Part shown: piece after piece, positions 49,822 through 60,064 of the stretch | Numbering within the stretch: position 1 is the first letter of the stretch | Layout: each line of letters begins with the position of its first letter | Assembly: GCA_015179045.1 (NCBI GenBank) | Contig: WHUZ01000061.1 | Location: 1-64,000 of the forward strand | Source of the DNA: Kalaharituber pfeilii | Lineage: Eukaryota > Ascomycota > Pezizomycetes > Pezizales > Pezizaceae | DNA: 64,000 bases | Direction: 5' to 3' | Notes under the pieces: model-generated | Seen by the model: the letters and a program-made list of their open reading frames with translations, nothing else | The model's database searches: none | Told to the model about the DNA's origin: nothing | Made by a program: the position numbers and the translations under genes

Positions 49822-50604
49822 GGACCTCTTCCACCTTTTCAGCCTCTCGTATGCGGTCCCTCCCCCCACCCTCTCCAACCACTCCTTCCTTTCCTCCTCC
49901 CCCACTCCCCCCCCCCTTCTACCTCCTCTTCCATCCTCTCCCAGTCAACCCTCACTACCCTGTTCTCCCCTTCTTCCACCTCCCCCTCTCCCTGAATTCT
50001 ACCACCAGCCCGAGTGGTCCGACCCCACATCCACCAGGCCTAGCCGGTCCACCGTCACTCCCCTTACCCACACCAAGTCGATCCTCGACTCTCTCAACCT
50101 CCCCTCCACTTCCCTCCTCCACGTTGCTTCCCTTTCTCCCACCAAGGTGAAGCCAGCCCCCTCCATCCTCTCCTCAGAATCCTGCCCTCCCACTCTCCTC
50201 CACCCCTTCCAGAATCCACGCTGAGCTGTGCGCGTTCCAGTCCCCCACTAGGACGCACCTGCCCTGCACCTCTAGCACTCCTTCCAGCCACCTCTCAAAC
50301 TCCTCGTTCCTCCATCTCCCGTCCACATATACCCCCCTACTGCCACCCCTCCCTCTCTCCCCATACTATATTCCCGTCGCCCCTCCTCCCCCTCTCCCCT
50401 CTCTCCGCTCCCATCCTACCACCTTCGTCTCCTTCCCGACCCCCCCGATCCTCTTCAGACTCGGGTGCCCCCCACTTTCCATCCCCCCACTTCTTCCCTT
50501 GTCCACACTTCTCCCTCAAAGCCCAAGTCCCACCCTTCCTTGAACATGGTCTCCCCCACACATGCCCCCCACCGACGATCCCCCAACATTCTGGTACCCT
50601 ACCT
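49822..50604 (-). pseudogene. LINE-B ORF2 endonuclease region, frame-broken
   Basis: The minus strand from about 50604 starts MVKVGYQNVGGSS, matching the MIKVAYQNVGRSI start of LINE-A2 endonuclease. Further pieces are scattered over three frames (for example VVGDWNAHSSAWI-like near 50250, GSDHSGWW near 50010). Several single-base indels lie in C- or G-runs. The domain would nick the target. Confidence 0.7.
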
Positions 50605-51036
50605 TCACCATACTGGTCTGGGTACCCCGCTGCTCTCTGCTTCCCACCCCTCATCAAGCAGGCCTCCGTCCCCAAAAATATCTCCCAACCTCACCCCCGG
50701 TGCATGCATAGACCCCGCCATGTCCCTTCTGTCATCCACATCCATCCTCTCTCCTCCCCTCCTCTCCTTCATCCACTCCGCCAGCTCCAAAGCTCTCGCC
50801 TTCGCATCCCAGTCTTCTGACAGGACTCCCGAAAACTTCACCTCCCCCTTCCCCCCCGCCTCCGCTTGCTTCCTGTTCCCCTTCCCCCCCTCCACTTTCA
50901 CTGCCTTACTCCCCTCCTCCTGTTTCTTCTTCATCGGAGTCTCCTCCACCCTCTCCCTCTTCTGGCTTTGATTTGGAGTGACCGGTTTCGGCCTCTCCAT
51001 GCACATCCTTGCAATGTGCCCCCACCCTCCGCAACA
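50605..51036 (-). CDS. LINE-B ORF1 C-terminal end (displaced by insertion)
   Basis: From 51036 down, GHIARMCMERPKPVTPN completes the second CCHC knuckle that starts upstream of the family-A insertion (CYCCGG, then W). The rest is Lys/Glu-rich and ends WEAESSGVPRPVW. Removing 51037-51293 and one TSD copy restores continuity with the ORF1 frame at 51309-52643. Confidence 0.82.
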   Translation of the reverse strand, partial: CCGGWGHIARMCMERPKPVTPNQSQKRERVEETPMKKKQEEGSKAVKVEGGKGNRKQAEAGGKGEVKFSGVLSEDWDAKARALELAEWMKERRGGERMDVDDRRDMAGSMHAPGVRLGDIFGDGGLLDEGWEAESSGVPRPVW

Positions 51037-51293
51037 TTTTTTTTTTTTTTTTTTTTTTTTATTTCATTACTCGCATGCCGCCCTAAGGGCTATGGCGAGG
51101 TATAAATAAACTAGTTAATTACAGGTATAACGAATAAAATAAATGCTAATAATCACTCCTGCCCTGCCCATTCCAGTATCTCCCCGATGTTCGTATCCTT
51201 GTCTGGTTGTCTTAATCCTCCCGCTCCGTCTTTCATCTTTCCCTTCCATGTCTGACATTCGTTGGTTATGTGGGCTAGGTCCTCGGGTGCTCT
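51037..51293 (-). mobile_element. 5'-truncated family-A LINE end (257 bp) in LINE-B ORF1
   Basis: Poly(T), hairpin actcgc/ggcgag, 3' UTR and the last codons of a family-A ORF2 (RAPEDLAHITNECQTWKGKM to ILEWAGQE). Perfect 15-bp TSD ccaccctccgcaaca (51022-51036, 51294-51308). Confidence 0.95.
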
Positions 51294-52643
51294 CCACCCT
51301 CCGCAACAGTAACAGGTCATCACCCCCTTCTTAAACTTACACTCCCTTGCTAAATGACCTTTCTTTCCGCAGTTGTAGCAACCCATCCCCTGGCTCCCCT
51401 GGTTGCTCGCCTGCGTCCCAACTACCTGCACCTGCACTCCTGCCCCTGGTGCTCCAAACCCCACGCTTGGATGCACCACCTGCACCCCTGCTGGGTACCC
51501 CCTCCCTGCCGCCACTCCTCCTCCCTGCTGCCTCTGCTGCTGCTGCTGCCCCGCCGCCGCCGCTGCCGCCATGTTGGCGTAGCTCACTTGCACGTCTCCC
51601 TGCATGTGCACTCCCGGCTTATACCTCTCTACCACCCTCCTCACTCCTCTCCACACCAGGCCCTTCGTCAAAACTTTCACCGCCTCGTCTGCGTCCACCA
51701 CCTCAAACTTTACTTGGGAAACTCTTGGTTTCCCCATGGGTGGGACTGCACCGAAACGTACCGGTGGTCTCAAGCCGAACTTGACGTCCGGATTCTTCTC
51801 TCTTAGCATCCTCCTCATCTTCTCCACCTCCTCCGTCCCCTCCTCATAATCAACTCCCTTCAGCACCAGGGGGACCGCGTTTTTATTGTGGACCTCCACC
51901 CTCACGAGGTCCTCCCCAAAGATGAGGCGCATCCATGCGCCGAACCTCTCCATCACCTCCTTCTGGCTCTCCTTCTCCTCTATATCCACCAGGAACCAAG
52001 TCCTTTCGAACTTGGACGCTGCCGGGTTCCTCTCCACTCTCTCTATCCTCCACCCTCTCTCCTCCGCTCCCTTCCCCATTGCCTCCCAGAGAGACTCACA
52101 CCTCTTCATGAGGATGTTTCTCTCCTCCGTCCCCTCCTTTCCAAAAGGCACTGCCGCCTTGTGGATGGTCCTCAGTGTCCTCTTCCACAACTTCCTCCCC
52201 TTCACAATCGTCCAGTTCTCCCCCTCAATTCTCTTCTCCGCCTCTCTTGCTGCTTTCTCCCCCTCCTCCTTCAGCTTCCTCTCCTCCTCCAACTTTTTGA
52301 GCTCTTCCTGCGAGCTCCCCGGTGTCCCAATTACGTGCGTCACCTTCTTCAGAACCTCCACCCTCTTCACTGCTGCCTTCCTTTCTTCCTCAATCTTTCT
52401 CCGGCTCTCTACCTCCGCTTCCTTCTGCTTCACTTCTTCCCTCCTCTTCTTCTTTTCCTGCTCCTCCTGCCACTTCCGTATCTCCCGGATCTCATTCTCC
52501 TTTTTCCTCCTCTTCTCCTCCTCAGCTTTCTCCTCCTCCCTCCTCCTCTTCTCCCTCCTCCTCTTCTCCCTCTCCAGCTTCCTCTCTTCCTTTCCTGATT
52601 CCAGACCCATCGCTACGTGCATTTCTGCCACCATCCTCTCCAA
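51153..52643 (-). CDS. LINE-B ORF1 with family-A ORF2 tail (chimeric frame, 496 aa)
   Basis: Residues 1-120 form a long charged coiled coil (EKRRREEEKAEEEKRRKKEN). About 150-330 is the RRM-like RNA-binding region (WTIVKGRKLWKRTLR, FERTWFLVDIEEKESQ, VRVEVHNKNAVPLVLKG). About 360-420 is Gln/Gly/Val-rich. About 425-450 has the first CCHC knuckle CYNCGKKGHLARECKF and the beginning of a second (CYCCGGW). The frame then runs into the antisense-free family-A fragment and ends ILEWAGQE, adding a Cys/His-bearing tail (HITNECQTW). The chimera would keep RNA binding but lose its normal C-terminus. Confidence 0.88.
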   Translation of the reverse strand: MERMVAEMHVAMGLESGKEERKLEREKRRREKRRREEEKAEEEKRRKKENEIREIRKWQEEQEKKKRREEVKQKEAEVESRRKIEEERKAAVKRVEVLKKVTHVIGTPGSSQEELKKLEEERKLKEEGEKAAREAEKRIEGENWTIVKGRKLWKRTLRTIHKAAVPFGKEGTEERNILMKRCESLWEAMGKGAEERGWRIERVERNPAASKFERTWFLVDIEEKESQKEVMERFGAWMRLIFGEDLVRVEVHNKNAVPLVLKGVDYEEGTEEVEKMRRMLREKNPDVKFGLRPPVRFGAVPPMGKPRVSQVKFEVVDADEAVKVLTKGLVWRGVRRVVERYKPGVHMQGDVQVSYANMAAAAAAGQQQQQRQQGGGVAAGRGYPAGVQVVHPSVGFGAPGAGVQVQVVGTQASNQGSQGMGCYNCGKKGHLARECKFKKGVMTCYCCGGWRAPEDLAHITNECQTWKGKMKDGAGGLRQPDKDTNIGEILEWAGQE

Positions 52644-52648
52644 CGCCC

Positions 52649-53572
52649 CTAACCTCTCCTGCGTCTCTGTCTCCGCCTTCTCACCTCCTTTCTAACTGCC
52701 TTCGCCTCTTCCTTCCAGTTGCTCACCTCCCTCCCCGTCATCCTCCACCTCCGATGATACTCGAAAGCCGTGTCGCCTTTCCCCACCCTTCCTCTCAGCT
52801 CCCCCCATCCCTTCTCGAAGACCTCTGTCCCCAAGATTGCTCCTACCTTCTCCCACACCTCTCTTACCGCCTTCTGATGACCTTTCTTCCCTTCCTTCCC
52901 CAGTGCTTCTCCCCTCCTGTTTAGCACCTGTGCTGCGTGCATGAGCGCTAGAACCTCCTTCGCCCCCTCCTCCAAAGCTCCCCCTTCTTCCTCCTCCCCC
53001 TTGCTCTCCTCCCCCGAGACTTCCTCATCCTCCCCTTCCCCGTCCTCCATCTCCCCTTCCTCTTCTCCCATTTCCTCGTCTTCTTCCTCCTCCTCCCCCT
53101 CCTCCTCTCTTACCACCGGCAGGTCCACCTTCGGCACTACCGGTCCATATTCCGGTTGGGAGTCCTGGATCTCCAAGGTCCCCCCGCTGCTCGCTCCCCT
53201 CCCCCTGCCATCACACGGGGATGGGCTCCTACTCCTGCCCCTCCCTCTCTCGCCTCCCCTCCTCCCCCAACTCATCATGACCCTGGTGGTCCTCGGAGTC
53301 TCCTGCTGTCTCGCAAAAACTACCTGAGGCCCCTTTCTCACCACAATGCATTCCCGCGTTGCATTGTCTAGAACTTCCACATCCTTCTGTATCTCTATCC
53401 CATCTGCTCCATCCTCATATTTCCTAAACATCGCCGCGTCTTCACTCCAGACCCGTACCACTTCTGCCACGTCCGTGATGCTTCTGAGCTCCTCAGTCTT
53501 TACCCAGCTCACCTCCGGTACCCCTCTCCTCTGTGCTGCCTCCACCGCATCCTTCCTCAGCTCCTCGATCAT
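52649..53572 (-). CDS. LINE-B ORF1 N-terminal part (307 aa frame)
   Basis: Continues from 53809-53606 after one in-frame TAG (near 53603). Contains PEVSWVKTEELRSITDVAEV, an Arg/Ser stretch (RGRGRSRSPSPCDGRGRG), a long acidic run (EEEGEEEEEDEEMGEEEG) and a helical segment (AHVLNRRGEALGKEG-like). It loses frame at about 52650 in an A/G-rich run and picks up in the frame of 52643. An acidic N-terminus and coiled coil are common in fungal LINE ORF1 proteins. No enzymatic domain. Confidence 0.75.
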   Translation of the reverse strand: MIEELRKDAVEAAQRRGVPEVSWVKTEELRSITDVAEVVRVWSEDAAMFRKYEDGADGIEIQKDVEVLDNATRECIVVRKGPQVVFARQQETPRTTRVMMSWGRRGGERGRGRSRSPSPCDGRGRGASSGGTLEIQDSQPEYGPVVPKVDLPVVREEEGEEEEEDEEMGEEEGEMEDGEGEDEEVSGEESKGEEEEGGALEEGAKEVLALMHAAQVLNRRGEALGKEGKKGHQKAVREVWEKVGAILGTEVFEKGWGELRGRVGKGDTAFEYHRRWRMTGREVSNWKEEAKAVRKEVRRRRQRRRRG

Positions 53573-53605
53573 ATCGAGTTGCCCATCGTATTCTCCTCCC
53601 TTTCT

Positions 53606-53809
53606 CTACGCCCTCTCCACTCTCTGCTTCACCGTCGTAACATCCTCTGCCTCTCCGACATTTGCCAGCCACCACTCCTTTGTCTCCCACTTATGCACCT
53701 CATCGATGCCCCAAACTTCATTTCTGTCAATGACAAAAACCTCCCCTGTCCACCCATCCCCCACCGGTCCAAGGAACTCCAGCCTCGGGTTTCCCCCTTC
53801 TACCGACAT
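53606..53809 (-). CDS. LINE-B ORF1 start (67 aa)
   Basis: MSVEGGNPRLEFLGPVGDGW begins the ORF1 frame. The TAG at the end is in phase with the following 307-aa frame, so this is likely the true N-terminus with a nonsense mutation. Start chosen as the first Met downstream of the about 500-bp 5' UTR. Confidence 0.65.
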   Translation of the reverse strand: MSVEGGNPRLEFLGPVGDGWTGEVFVIDRNEVWGIDEVHKWETKEWWLANVGEAEDVTTVKQRVERA

Positions 53810-54306
53810 TCCTTTCCTTTCCTCTTCTTCCTGTCCTCCTTCTCCTGCCTTCCTATTGTAACTTCCCTTTTTCGAGAAGTCGCCGCTTTGGGAGTAGCTC
53901 GGTGCGCTATTCCAAAATCGAAGGTGGTCTGCCGTCTAGCTCGCTTCTGTTCTTGGTCGTCGTCTGCTGCCGATCGGCCGATTTAACACCTGTTCGCAAA
54001 GTCTTTGCTACACTAGCTCGAAATCGGTCCTAAAGGTCAGCACCAGCGGGGCTTTGCTGGCACCAATCAGGCGCGAGCCCCCCGCTTCCCAGAATTTGTA
54101 TGGGAAGAACTTCGAAAAGTCCCAAAAACTTAACCTTCAAAAAGCGTGCTGTAGATTCTGGATTTCTGTAAATTCGAATCGATATTCTTTCTCAGGCGGT
54201 CCTGAGCTTCGTATTGATGTAACTTTCGGATTTCTGGTGCGCCGGGAAGATGGTTTTCTTCCAAGCGCGCGTTCTGTAAAAGTTGTTGTCGGTGGACCGT
54301 GCTCTG
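53810..54306 (-). promoter_or_regulatory. LINE-B 5' UTR / internal promoter region
   Basis: About 500 bp from the element's 5' end (fixed by the TSD at 54307) to the first ATG of ORF1. No long frame. By analogy with other full-length LINEs it should hold the internal promoter; no motif was assigned. Confidence 0.5.
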
Positions 54307-54319
54307 TGTAAGCATTAGT

Positions 54320-55574
54320 CTTACTAATAGTTTAGGGTAAGTGTTTCTCTTATTGAGTAAGTCTTACTTTAATCGTAAGAGTTTTCTAGACTAGTTACAA
54401 GCATCTTACCTAGAAACCTATAGAGTTGTGTACTAATACTTTCTTGTTAGTCTAATATTTCTATAACTCCTATCTATAACAAATGGTGGTAAATATAAAG
54501 AGTTACTGTTTACTAAGCCAAAAAGACACTTGACTAGTAATACTTACTAGTTCTCTGTATAGCTCATATAGTATATTTTATAACAGTACTCCTACTCTAA
54601 TGGTAACTTTCTGCGTTTACCACTTCCATAACACTATATATATACTAACTACTTTTTCCACTTAGAAAATCTTTTTTTTATCTCATTTTTATAATACTAT
54701 TGAGATTTTTCCTCTATTTAAGTTTTGAATAATTAACTAATACTATTTTATTTAGTTTATTTATATTTTTTTTTTTTATATCAATACTTACATACTACCT
54801 AATAGGCTATAGTAAAAGTTTTTATTAAAAAAAGTGAGTAAAGAAAAAAGTTTATTTATAATATTATATATTATAATATTTTAATATAATAAGGTATTAA
54901 TTCTAATAAAATATACAATCTTTAAACTTTAATATAGTTGAAATATAATATAATTTATCTTATTATATATATTATATATATTTAGTTGTATATTTTATAT
55001 ATATTCTAATTATATATATTATATTCTAGTTGTATATTTTATTTCAAGTTTAGAATATAAGAATATTATATGAAACTATAATATTAAAATAGATTAAATA
55101 AAGTTCTTATTTATTAATTATATAATTAAAGTTTAATATAATAATAGAATACAGGAATAGTATATTTTATTATAAACTTAAAAAATAATATATGACTAGA
55201 AACTCTATATTGAATATACAACTATATTAAAAAGTTAATAGTTATCTATTTTATTATAAATAAGTAGAATTTAAGATTTATTATATTAGTATACAATACT
55301 ATATAATATAATGAATAGACTATATAATATAGTATTAGTTAATTATTTAATACTTGAATAGAGAAAAAATCTTAGTAGTATTATAAAAATAGAGAAAAAA
55401 AAAGGTTTTCTTTTTTCTTATTTATGATTACTTAGTTTTAGCTTAGGCTTTAATTTAAGTCTGAGCTAGTTATAGAATTATCTTAAGATATCAATAGCTT
55501 TTACTTGTCTAAAAATGCTCTCATTTGATCTACTAGCCAGTAGGTAATATATAGAATAAAAAGATTTTTTGTAT
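54320..55574. other. Extreme AT-rich RIP desert
   Basis: More than 1.2 kb, much of it composed almost only of A and T (54780-55440). No frame survives. The 54505-54640 part resembles 62845-63075 and supplies an empty site for the micro-insertion at 62925. Confidence 0.6.
54766..54848 (-). mobile_element. RIP-decayed family-A 3' end insertion
   Basis: Poly(T), atatcaatacttacatacta, ctatagtaaa (a hairpin with C-to-T/G-to-A changes on both arms), then about 25 bp. TSD agtttatttata (54754-54765, 54849-54860). Confidence 0.8.
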
Positions 55575-55579
55575 ACTAA

Positions 55580-56111
55580 TGTCACGGAGGTTGACATAGT
55601 CGATAGAGAGTCTATGATCTCCTAATAAGGTAGTCATTACTAGAATGGTCGCTCCGTTAGTAGTGTAACACCATTAGGAAATAATAGTAAGCACTAAGCA
55701 GGAAGCCTAGGGTTGATCAGGACAGGACGCTGTCAGTCACCTACGGCTTGGCAGAGTAAGCCGCCACAGGGCCCTAATTAGAAATGCTACTCCGTTATCT
55801 CTAGAAGAGATAACTAGGCTAGGTTTAGTGCTAGGAGGAGCTGATAAGTCTGAAACCTGATAGGTAACGGACCGGACCGTGTATCCAGTAGATTGGAACA
55901 AGGCCTCAGCCTCCGTAGAAAGCCACTGTCAGAAAGGGCACTTAGGATGGGATCCAGTAAGAGTATTTAACTTGAGCTGGATGGCCTGCCCCGACAGAAG
56001 AACCATTATCAGTGAAAGCTGTAACACTCCCGCTTAAAGTTATTTCTGTATAAGAATATATTCTAAGTTCTTTATTCACATAATCGGCCGTGACGAAGCA
56101 CCCCCGTTATA
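55580..56111 (+). repeat. Gypsy-2 5' LTR
   Basis: TGTCACGGAGG to CCCCCGTTATA. A TATA-like gtatttaac (about 55965) lies some 65 bp before the 11-nt motif cttaaagttat (56033-56043), the putative transcript start and self-primer. Confidence 0.92.
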
Positions 56112-56124
56112 CTATAACTTTAAG
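56112..56124 (+). promoter_or_regulatory. Putative self-primer binding site of Gypsy-2
   Basis: ataactttaag (56114-56124), two bases past the LTR, is exactly complementary to cttaaagttat in the LTR. Tf1/sushi-type chromoviruses are known to prime with the 5' end of their own RNA. Confidence 0.6.
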
Positions 56125-56147
56125 TTATTACCTCTACAGCTATCACT

Positions 56148-57910
56148 ATGGCACCTCTCGCAATCGAATGGCACCCAGAAGCCCTCCCCGTCGCAGACAC
56201 AGCAAAGATCCTAATCATTAGGGAACCCCATGCAGTCGCCAGCAAGCTCCTGAATATTCCCCTCGAAAAGTTTCAGAAAATTCCTCCAGTTAATCTCGCA
56301 GAATTCTGGAAATGGTTTCAAGAAACCCTAGCCGAAGTTATTAATGCAGAGCTCGCAGTCATCCAAGCACAGTCACTGCAGTTTCAACAGGAAATGCATA
56401 TACAAATAACATTCATGCAGGAAGCCACTATGTATATGATGCGAACCATCCACGAGTGTCGACAATCCATCTTGGACAGTATAAAACAAACAATCATCCC
56501 TCCGCAAACCACCAAAATGGATTGGGAATGGATAATACCAGCTGTCGCAACACCCGGGTTGGAAACCAAGTTCAAGCAAGCAATAGACCAAGGGAAGTAT
56601 ACTCTTGAGGAAGAAGGCAGTGATGATCAACGTGCAGCAGCTGACAGGCGGAGACAAGGAGGATCCGCCTTACCTCCACTACCAGAATTTGGACCGGGGG
56701 GCTCAGGCAGGCAACGTGCATCCAGTTTTGTGGGAGGAGGACTCCCTCCTCCCCCACCAAGAAGTCAAAAAAAAGTCCGGAGCAGGAGGTAGCCCCTCCA
56801 GTTCCGACTCTGAGGAAGAAGAGAAAGGGAAAAAGAGGAAGGAAAAGGGGAAGGGAAAAAAGCAGACTACATCGGAATTGACGGAGGAATTCTTCGCACG
56901 ATTCCTCAAAACAATGCCTAAGCAGAAGGAGACCTCAGAGGCTCCAAAACCACAACCCTATAAGGGCGACCCTGAGGACCTAGAGCGGTTCTTACGGCAG
57001 TTGGAAAATGTATGGGCATTGGAGGAACGAAAGTATAGGAAGGATATCACCAAGATCCGATATGCTGCGAACCTTCTCCAGCGTAATACCACTGACAAGC
57101 ACAGAGATCCTGTGAAATGGTACGAATCCTACCACCCGAAAATTGACATCAATGCAGCTCGCCGACTCCCTGGACAACAAAATGCCAACCTTGACCCAAA
57201 ATGGTCCCAATGGACTACATTCTGCAAAGCCCTCCGCTCCTCCTTTGCAACACGAGTAGGGAGAGAACAGGCCGTCACCCAATGGTCTGAGTTGAAGCAT
57301 ACCAACTCAATCGACGACTTTCTTGACTCTCTTACGAACCTCATGTGGCGAACTGGATATAATGAGGAAATTGCGAAGGACAAAATGGTACGAGGATTAA
57401 ACAGGGAAGTTGGACTTGCGTGGGCACAAACCACCCATAAACCGCGTAGTCTAGGTGAGCAAATGGCTCTTCTCCGGGATATTGGACATAACCTGGAGAG
57501 ATTCAAGTTCCTTACTCAGTCCAAGGAAAAGTCTGAGGATAAGAAGACTGAGAAGTCAAAAAACTCCTCTAACCACAAGTTCAAGGGAAAGAGGAAACGA
57601 GAAAACAAGAACTCGGACTTCAAGTCCAAGGATGCTGAACTCAAGGGCATCCCTAGCGAGATCATTGAGGAGCGACGAAAGGCAGACACCTGTCTTAGGT
57701 GTGGTAAGGGTACAAGGAGAAGCCGGTCACCGAGAGAGTGACAATTAAGCAGAAGAAAGAAGAGAAGGAGCAGGACTCCAAAAGAGACAAGAAGAAGGAG
57801 GATGTGAAGATCTCCGCGGTTTCTGGTCTGGAATCAGATGAACATGGTGGAAGAATTGAGTTGATAGAGAGTAGCGAAGGGGAATATGAGCTACTAATGG
57901 CAAGGAGTCA
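56148..57910 (+). pseudogene. Gypsy-2 gag, two to three frames
   Basis: The first frame (56148-56792, 214 aa) begins MAPLAIEWHPEALPVADTAK, has a helical middle (FWKWFQETLAEVINAELAVI) and a Pro/Gly-rich end. At the A8 run near 56770 the second frame takes over (SDSEEEEKGKKRKEKGKGKK, then the capsid-like KPQPYKGDPEDLERFLRQLE, FRTKAL-type FCKALRSSFATRVGREQAV). At about 57705 the knuckle start CLRCGKG is followed by another shift; the third frame ends YELLMARSQ at about 57913. Gag would assemble particles and bind RNA. The A-run slip could be programmed frameshifting, mutation or assembly error. Confidence 0.8.
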
Positions 57911-57913
57911 ATA

Positions 57914-58350
57914 AGACTCGGAGGAAAAAATGGTCGGGTATTTTCTGCATGATATTTAATTATATCACTATATACTTGTTGCACTACTAGAAGGTTGCAA
58001 GCGAGTTTATGGAGACTATTCCGTTGGATAAAAGAATCTCTGCAAATATTGATCAAAGTGTCCTCATACTTTACATATGGGATTATTAGTAGTATAAGAA
58101 CTACTATTAGAAGTTTCAGCCTATTCGACTAGTGAGTGGACAAGAGATCCAACAAAATCCAAGATTAGCTGAGGATGGCTTCATTAGCCGAAACATGCAG
58201 GCATGTTCTAATCATGATTATATTCTCACGAATTTATCTTGCTTAGACCTACTATTTCCCTCAACCCTACTGCTCCTATTACACCAACTCACTATCGTCG
58301 TATTTGGACCTACCGTGTAGGTAGTACTAGTCTGAGAAGCTAGTATCGTA
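57914..58350 (+). other. Gypsy-2 gag-pol spacer without coding
   Basis: About 440 bp rich in stops between gag and protease-pol. No motif recognised. Unusual length for a Gypsy gag-pol junction. Confidence 0.5.
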
Positions 58351-58357
58351 GTCCAAA

Positions 58358-60064
58358 ATGAGGAGACAACGCACCAAAATCAACACTGCTGAACCAGTGC
58401 ACTCAGCACGATTCATCATCCAGTCAATCGTCAAAGTCACACAACAGGAAATTCCTTGCCGATTGTTATTAGATTGTGGAGCCACAGGACCAATCTTCAA
58501 TGAAGAATTTGTCCGAAGTTCTAACATCCTCGTTAAGAAGCGTGCAAAACCAATCGTGGTTGAAAACGCAAGCAAGCAACCGATCACAGGGGCAGGAGTG
58601 TACTATACTAAGCCAGTAGAGCTAGTAATAGGAAATCACTCCGAGGCTCTAGTGTGTGAAGTTGGGCAAATCGAGGATGGAGTAGATGGATACCTCCCAA
58701 TCTCCTGGCTCAATAAGCATAACCCAGATATAGACTGGGAGAAAGGAACCATGAAATGGCGGAGTAGCTATTGCCAGCAGCATTGCCTCCCCAAAGAGTT
58801 CCAGGCAAGCATCGTCGATAATATTGTCCTAAAGAAGGAAATATTAGATGACCCTGATGCATGGGTAGCTAGTTTAGTCTGGCATACCGAGGATGGAGAA
58901 GATGTTAAAGGACTTCTCCCTGCAGTTTACCACAAGTGGGCTCACCTCTGTAGTCGAGAGCAGAGTAATCAATTACCAGCTCACTCCCGGTTTGACCACA
59001 CTATCAAATTAGTCCCTGGAGCAGAGGCCCCATGGGGACCACTATACCCATTTTCTGAAAATGAACTCCGAGCCTTGAAAGAATGGCTCGACAAGCAAGA
59101 AGCAGCGGGGAAAATTGTAAAGTCCCAATCATCAGCAGGAGCACCCATCCTATTAGTCCGAAAATCCGACGGTACCTATCGAGTCTGTACAGATTACCGC
59201 GCACTCAATAAAGTAACTATCAAGAACCGATACCCCCTACCTCTTATGACGGAACTTCGAGAACGTCTAAACAAGGCTAAAATATTTACGAAGTTAGATC
59301 TGAAAAATGGTTATAACCTAGTACGCATGGCCAAAGAAGACGAAGAGAAAACTGCGTTCCGCACCCGGTTCGGATTATACCATTGGCGAGTTATGCCCTT
59401 CGGACTTTGCAACGCCCCTGCCACCTTCCAAGCTATGATGGATAATATATTCCATGACCTGCTTGACAACGGAGTTGTAATATATTTGGATGATATCCTA
59501 ATATATTCAGAAAATGATGAGGAGCATGAACGTCTAGTAAAAGAGGTACTAGCAAGGCTCGATAAGGCTGGTTTGGGAGTGAACCTAAGAAAGAGTTGCT
59601 TCCATCAGCAAGTAGTAGAATTCTTAGGTTATAAGATTTCTCCGGAAGGAATCCAAATGACCGAGAAAAAGGTGGAGGAAGTTAAGAATTGGGCAACCCC
59701 TCGCCGAGTCAAAGATGTACAAGAATTCCTAGGTTTTGCTAATTTTTATAGAAGGTTTATCGAAGGGTTCTCCAAAATCGCACACCCTTTAACAGAATTA
59801 ACCAAGAAAAACCTACCTTGGAAATGGACTCGAGCAAGACAACAAGCCTTTGACGAAATCAAGAAAAGGTTTACAACTGCACCAATTCTAGTACACTTCC
59901 AATCGGAGAAGGAGACTATTATCGAAACCGATGCTAGTGACTATGCCGTAGGAGCAGTCTTATCTCAGCTTCAACCCAACGGCAAACCACACCCATGTGC
60001 TTTTATGTCACGAAAATTCTCACCAGCGGAAATTAATTACGATATCACGATAAAGAAATGGTAG
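58358..60064 (+). CDS. Gypsy-2 protease and reverse transcriptase (568 aa)
   Basis: Residues about 20-120 are retropepsin-like with [12 protein letters not shown] (the D-C-G-A variant of the active site). About 230-440 is the RT ([82 protein letters not shown] with the YLDD box, [15 protein letters not shown]). About 440-568 is the thumb and start of RNase H ([34 protein letters not shown]). The frame is lost at 60040-60064 within RNase H, one base short of the continuing frame [14 protein letters not shown]. Start is the first Met after the spacer. Confidence 0.93.
   Translation: MRRQRTKINTAEPVHSARFIIQSIVKVTQQEIPCRLLLDCGATGPIFNEEFVRSSNILVKKRAKPIVVENASKQPITGAGVYYTKPVELVIGNHSEALVCEVGQIEDGVDGYLPISWLNKHNPDIDWEKGTMKWRSSYCQQHCLPKEFQASIVDNIVLKKEILDDPDAWVASLVWHTEDGEDVKGLLPAVYHKWAHLCSREQSNQLPAHSRFDHTIKLVPGAEAPWGPLYPFSENELRALKEWLDKQEAAGKIVKSQSSAGAPILLVRKSDGTYRVCTDYRALNKVTIKNRYPLPLMTELRERLNKAKIFTKLDLKNGYNLVRMAKEDEEKTAFRTRFGLYHWRVMPFGLCNAPATFQAMMDNIFHDLLDNGVVIYLDDILIYSENDEEHERLVKEVLARLDKAGLGVNLRKSCFHQQVVEFLGYKISPEGIQMTEKKVEEVKNWATPRRVKDVQEFLGFANFYRRFIEGFSKIAHPLTELTKKNLPWKWTRARQQAFDEIKKRFTTAPILVHFQSEKETIIETDASDYAVGAVLSQLQPNGKPHPCAFMSRKFSPAEINYDITIKKW

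Larger units (their letters stand above)
46781..54306 (-). mobile_element. LINE-B: full-length 7.5-kb non-LTR retrotransposon
   Basis: Minus-strand element with perfect 13-bp TSD tgtaagcattagt (46768-46780, 54307-54319). From its 5' end: about 500 bp 5' UTR, ORF1 (53809-50605), ORF2 (endonuclease about 50600-49822, RT 49739-48430, RNase H 48427-46937), 3' UTR and the family-B hairpin with poly(A) (poly(T) at 46781). It carries a hairpin-B insertion (49751) and a family-A LINE end (51037). It is GC-rich, not RIP-mutated, so young. Only single-base frame breaks and one TAG separate the frames. Confidence 0.93.

Noticed and set aside
51347..52924. Plus-strand Ser/Pro/Leu-rich frames of 145-269 codons
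   Set aside because: Antisense to the Glu/Lys-rich LINE-B ORF1.
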